9,703 bases of DNA, taken from NCBI GenBank assembly GCA_021848865.1, contig JAJZTO010000077.1:1-9703 (forward strand), given 5' to 3'. Below the pieces are notes generated by a model. It was given only the letters and a program-made list of their open reading frames with translations. It ran no database searches and was not told the DNA's origin. The position numbers and the translations under genes are program-made. Of the stretch, positions 7,976 through 9,703 are shown piece after piece. This stretch comes from Myxococcales bacterium. Its GTDB lineage: Bacteria; Myxococcota; Myxococcia; Myxococcales; Anaeromyxobacteraceae. Within the stretch, counting starts at the first letter, position 1. Each line of letters starts with the position of its first letter.

Positions 7976-8034
7976 GAATCCGGTACCCGGCACCGAGAGC
8001 GGCACCGAGAGAATCCGGTGCCCGGCACCGGGAG
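7976..8034. repeat. Pair of REP-like palindromic repeats with 12-bp tandem units
   Basis: Two 24-nt copies (7976-7999 and 8011-8034) match at 22 positions, in direct orientation, 35 bp apart. Each is an imperfect or perfect inverted repeat: in the right copy CCGGTGCC (8015-8022) faces GGCACCGG (8024-8031). The unit CGGCACCGAGAG is directly repeated at 7988-7999 and 8000-8011, with a one-base variant at 8023-8034. The block starts 10 nt after the mltG stop on the transcribed strand and would give two hairpins in the mltG 3' region. This looks like a dispersed intergenic repeat (REP-like) or mRNA-end structure; no transposase is nearby. Confidence 0.6.
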
Positions 8035-8043
8035 AGGCGCCGG

Positions 8044-9105
8044 TCAGCCGCGCACGCGGGACGCGCGCCGCTTCACCTTGAAGAAGTCCACCTGCCACTT
8101 GCGTACCGCGGCCGCGTGACAGCGGAGGTCGGGACAGAAGACGTGCGAGCCGTCGTTGCGCGAGACGAAGTACAGGTCGTCGCAGGCCGCCGGGTCGAGC
8201 GCCGCCTCCAGCGCCGCCGCCCCGGGGCTGGCGATGGGGCCGGGCGGGAGGCCCGCCACGACGTAGGTGTTGTAGGGGTTCGGCGCCGCCAGATCCCTGC
8301 GGGTGATGTTGTTGGACCAGGAGCCGGTCCGGAGCCACTTCGCGTAGAGCACGGTGGGGTCGGTCTGCAGCGGGATGCCCTTGCGCAGCCGGTTGTGGAA
8401 GACGCAGCTGATGTGGGGCCGCTCCTCGGGCCGGCCCGTCTCCTTCTCGATGATCGACGCCAGGGTCACCGCCTGCCGCTCGTCGAGCGTCACCCCCGCG
8501 CCGCGCCGCGCGTCGGCCTTCTTCCAGGCGGCCCGGAACCGGTCCACCATCTCCTTCAGCACCGCCCGGGGGCTGGGATTGCGGTGGAAGCGGTAGGTCT
8601 CGGGGAAGAGGAAGCCCTCGAGGCCCGGGAGTGGCAGGCCCAGCTCCCGGGCGAAGGCGGGGTCGCGCATCAGGGCGAGCAGCTCGGCGGCGTTCCCCAG
8701 CCCGGCCTGCTCGACGAGCGCCGCGATCTGGTCGGTGCGCAGCCCCTCGGGGATGGTGACCGCATAGGTCTTCACCTCGCCGCGGTAGACGCGCTCCAGC
8801 ACCTCGTCGGGGCGCAGCGCGCCGGAGAAGGCGTACTCCCCGGCCTTCAGCGGGCGCCGGTCGCGCTTCACCCAGCGGACGTAGCGCCAGGCCAGCGCCT
8901 CGTCGGAGAGCGCCCCGCCCCGCGCCAGGAGCCGCACCACCTCGTGCGCCCGGGTGCCGGGGGGGATCTGCACCACCCGCTCCACCTCGGCGCCGTAGGG
9001 CATCTCCCGGAAGCGCAGCAGGTCCAGGTAGAGCTTCGCCCCGACGATCAGCACCGCGACCGTCCCCAGGAAGATGACGCCGATCGCCGCCCGAACCGCC
9101 TTCAC
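8044..9105 (-). CDS. mltG: Endolytic transglycosylase MltG (YceG-like)
   Basis: Inner-membrane lytic transglycosylase that cuts nascent glycan strands and is thought to set strand length and terminate synthesis. Seen: 353 residues with one N-terminal membrane helix (about 5-24), a LysM-like region (about 43-118), then the YceG catalytic domain. Landmarks are LEGFLFPETYRF (162-173), TLASIIEKETGRPEERPHIS with the catalytic glutamate at E220, VFHNRLRKGIPLQTDPTVLY (235-254), and NPYNTYVVAGLPPGPIASPG (276-295). GTG 9105 is chosen because GGAGGAG (9109-9115) lies 3 nt upstream and the start overlaps the ruvX stop as GTGA. An upstream GTG at 9126 lacks this. The C-terminal part carries C308, C324 and C329 (VFCPDLRCH), plus C234, unusual for an exported domain and possibly disulfide-forming. 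Translation is probably coupled to ruvX. Confidence 0.95.
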   Translation of the reverse strand: MKAVRAAIGVIFLGTVAVLIVGAKLYLDLLRFREMPYGAEVERVVQIPPGTRAHEVVRLLARGGALSDEALAWRYVRWVKRDRRPLKAGEYAFSGALRPDEVLERVYRGEVKTYAVTIPEGLRTDQIAALVEQAGLGNAAELLALMRDPAFARELGLPLPGLEGFLFPETYRFHRNPSPRAVLKEMVDRFRAAWKKADARRGAGVTLDERQAVTLASIIEKETGRPEERPHISCVFHNRLRKGIPLQTDPTVLYAKWLRTGSWSNNITRRDLAAPNPYNTYVVAGLPPGPIASPGAAALEAALDPAACDDLYFVSRNDGSHVFCPDLRCHAAAVRKWQVDFFKVKRRASRVRG

Positions 9106-9515
9106 GCGCTCCTCCGATCCATCCACCCCTGCAGGATCACCGCCGCCGCCTCGGCGTCGATGACCTCCTTCTGCTCCCGGGCGCGGAGCCCGCGCTCCCG
9201 CAGCCGCCCGGCGGCCTCGAAGGTGGAGAGCCGCTCGTCCTCCAGCTCCACCGGCAGCCCGAGCGCGTCGCCCAGCCGGCCGGCGAAGGCCCGGGCCATC
9301 CGGGCCGACGCCCCCTCGCTCCCGTCCATGTTCAGCGGCAGCCCCACCACGGCGCGGGACACCTCGAACTCCTCCACCACCCGCCGGATGGCCGAGAGGT
9401 CCTGCTCCTCGCCGGCCCGGCGCAGCGTGCGCAGCGGGTGGGCCGTCCGGAGCACCTCGTCGGCGAGGGCGAGGCCGATGGTGGCGCGGCCGAGGTCGAG
9501 CCCGAGCGTTCGCAC
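9102..9515 (-). CDS. ruvX: RuvX/YqgF-family putative Holliday junction resolvase / rRNA-processing nuclease
   Basis: Small cytoplasmic RNase H-fold nuclease. The family is annotated as a putative Holliday junction resolvase, while work on E. coli YqgF points to pre-16S rRNA processing. Seen: 137 residues, normal length. Acidic active-site residues lie in the expected blocks: D7 in LGLDLGRATIG, E94 in LEDERLSTFEA and D120 in VIDAEAAAVILQGW, with the family loop VVGLPLNMDGSEG at 56-68. The start is GTG 9515. An in-frame TAG 9 nt upstream excludes an earlier start, and no Shine-Dalgarno is present. The promoter places the likely first transcribed base on the G of GTG itself. Its stop overlaps the mltG start (GTGA), so the two form an operon; ruvX-mltG adjacency is common in bacteria. 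Confidence 0.95.
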   Translation of the reverse strand: MRTLGLDLGRATIGLALADEVLRTAHPLRTLRRAGEEQDLSAIRRVVEEFEVSRAVVGLPLNMDGSEGASARMARAFAGRLGDALGLPVELEDERLSTFEAAGRLRERGLRAREQKEVIDAEAAAVILQGWMDRRSA

Positions 9516-9521
9516 CGCGCG

Positions 9522-9550
9522 AATCTAGGCGCCGGGTCCCCCGCGGTCAA
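9522..9550 (-). promoter_or_regulatory. Sigma70-like promoter of ruvX-mltG, predicted leaderless
   Basis: On the minus strand TTGACC (9545-9550; 5 of 6 to TTGACA) and TAGATT (9522-9527; 4 of 6 to TATAAT) are separated by exactly 17 nt. Counting the last -10 base as -7 puts +1 at 9515, the first base of the ruvX GTG. The TAG within the hexamer is in frame with ruvX. This is the best promoter in the window. Confidence 0.65.
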
Positions 9551-9686
9551 ACGGTCCGCCCCGCGGACGCGGGCGTCGCGCGCGCCCGCGCCGCGCGGCG
9601 CAAGGGCCCGGGATCGCGGGAGGAAACGCTGGCACGGCCCGCGAAGAAGTGTGCGCCGCCGTCCCACCCCGAGACCGGAGAATCCC

Positions 9687-9703
9687 ATGTCCACGACCCC
9701 AGT
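9687..9703 (+). CDS. Possible start of a divergent gene, cut by right window edge
   Basis: An ATG at 9687 on the plus strand is preceded by CCGGAG with a spacing of about 7 nt, a reasonable ribosome site, and reads MSTTP before the window ends. It would be transcribed divergently from ruvX across a 171-bp gap. Only five full codons are visible, so neither identity nor coding status can be judged. Confidence 0.4.

Noticed and set aside
7976..8034. CRISPR array
   Set aside because: Units are about 24 nt and 35 bp apart with overlapping sub-repeats, no spacers of even length and no cas gene.
9106..9126. Upstream GTG start (9126) for mltG
   Set aside because: It lacks a ribosome site, whereas GTG 9105 has GGAGGAG and a GTGA overlap with ruvX.
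9629..9645. CTGGCACG resembling the -24 box of a sigma54 promoter for the divergent gene
   Set aside because: The -12 GC at the required distance is absent, so this is a half-site only.

Overview
The window is about 9.7 kb of very GC-rich DNA with strong third-position G/C bias. That bias opens long but meaningless reading frames on the opposite strand. Eight genes are supported on the minus strand, one of them cut by the left edge. A ninth gene probably starts on the plus strand at the extreme right edge. Base composition, GTG/TTG starts, and the pairing of box-pathway genes with a ruvX-mltG-M23 peptidase block suggest a deltaproteobacterium/myxobacterium of the Anaeromyxobacter type. This assignment is inference; no marker gene proves it.

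Right part (about 5.9-9.7 kb), read right to left in transcription order: ruvX (YqgF-type nuclease fold), overlapping by GTGA with mltG (septum-type lytic transglycosylase). A 153-bp gap with two repeat hairpins follows. Then come a membrane-anchored M23 peptidase of the MepM/OapA type and a small HD-domain hydrolase (COG2316 type). MltG cuts glycan strands and M23 enzymes usually cut peptide crosslinks, so this is a housekeeping cell-wall block.

Left part (1-5.8 kb), also right to left: boxC and boxB, encoding the ring-opening lyase and the diiron epoxidase of the aerobic benzoyl-CoA ('box') pathway. Next are a DUF475/TerC-like membrane protein, an AEC (auxin efflux carrier) family transporter, and the N-terminal two thirds of a beta-hydroxyacid dehydrogenase. 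BoxB makes 2,3-epoxybenzoyl-CoA and BoxC hydrolyses it to an open-chain semialdehyde plus formate. The partner reductase BoxA, the benzoate-CoA ligase and the semialdehyde dehydrogenase BoxD are not in the window.

No wholly new system was found. The most interesting signals are small. First, ruvX and the M23 gene have a TAGATT -10-like element so close to the start codon that the transcripts look leaderless or nearly so, and the TAG inside the element is an in-frame stop that fixes the start. Second, the mltG-M23 gap holds a pair of REP-like hairpins whose differences are G-U compatible only on the transcribed strand, and a related palindrome lies upstream of boxC. Third, perfect GC palindromes flank the HD gene.
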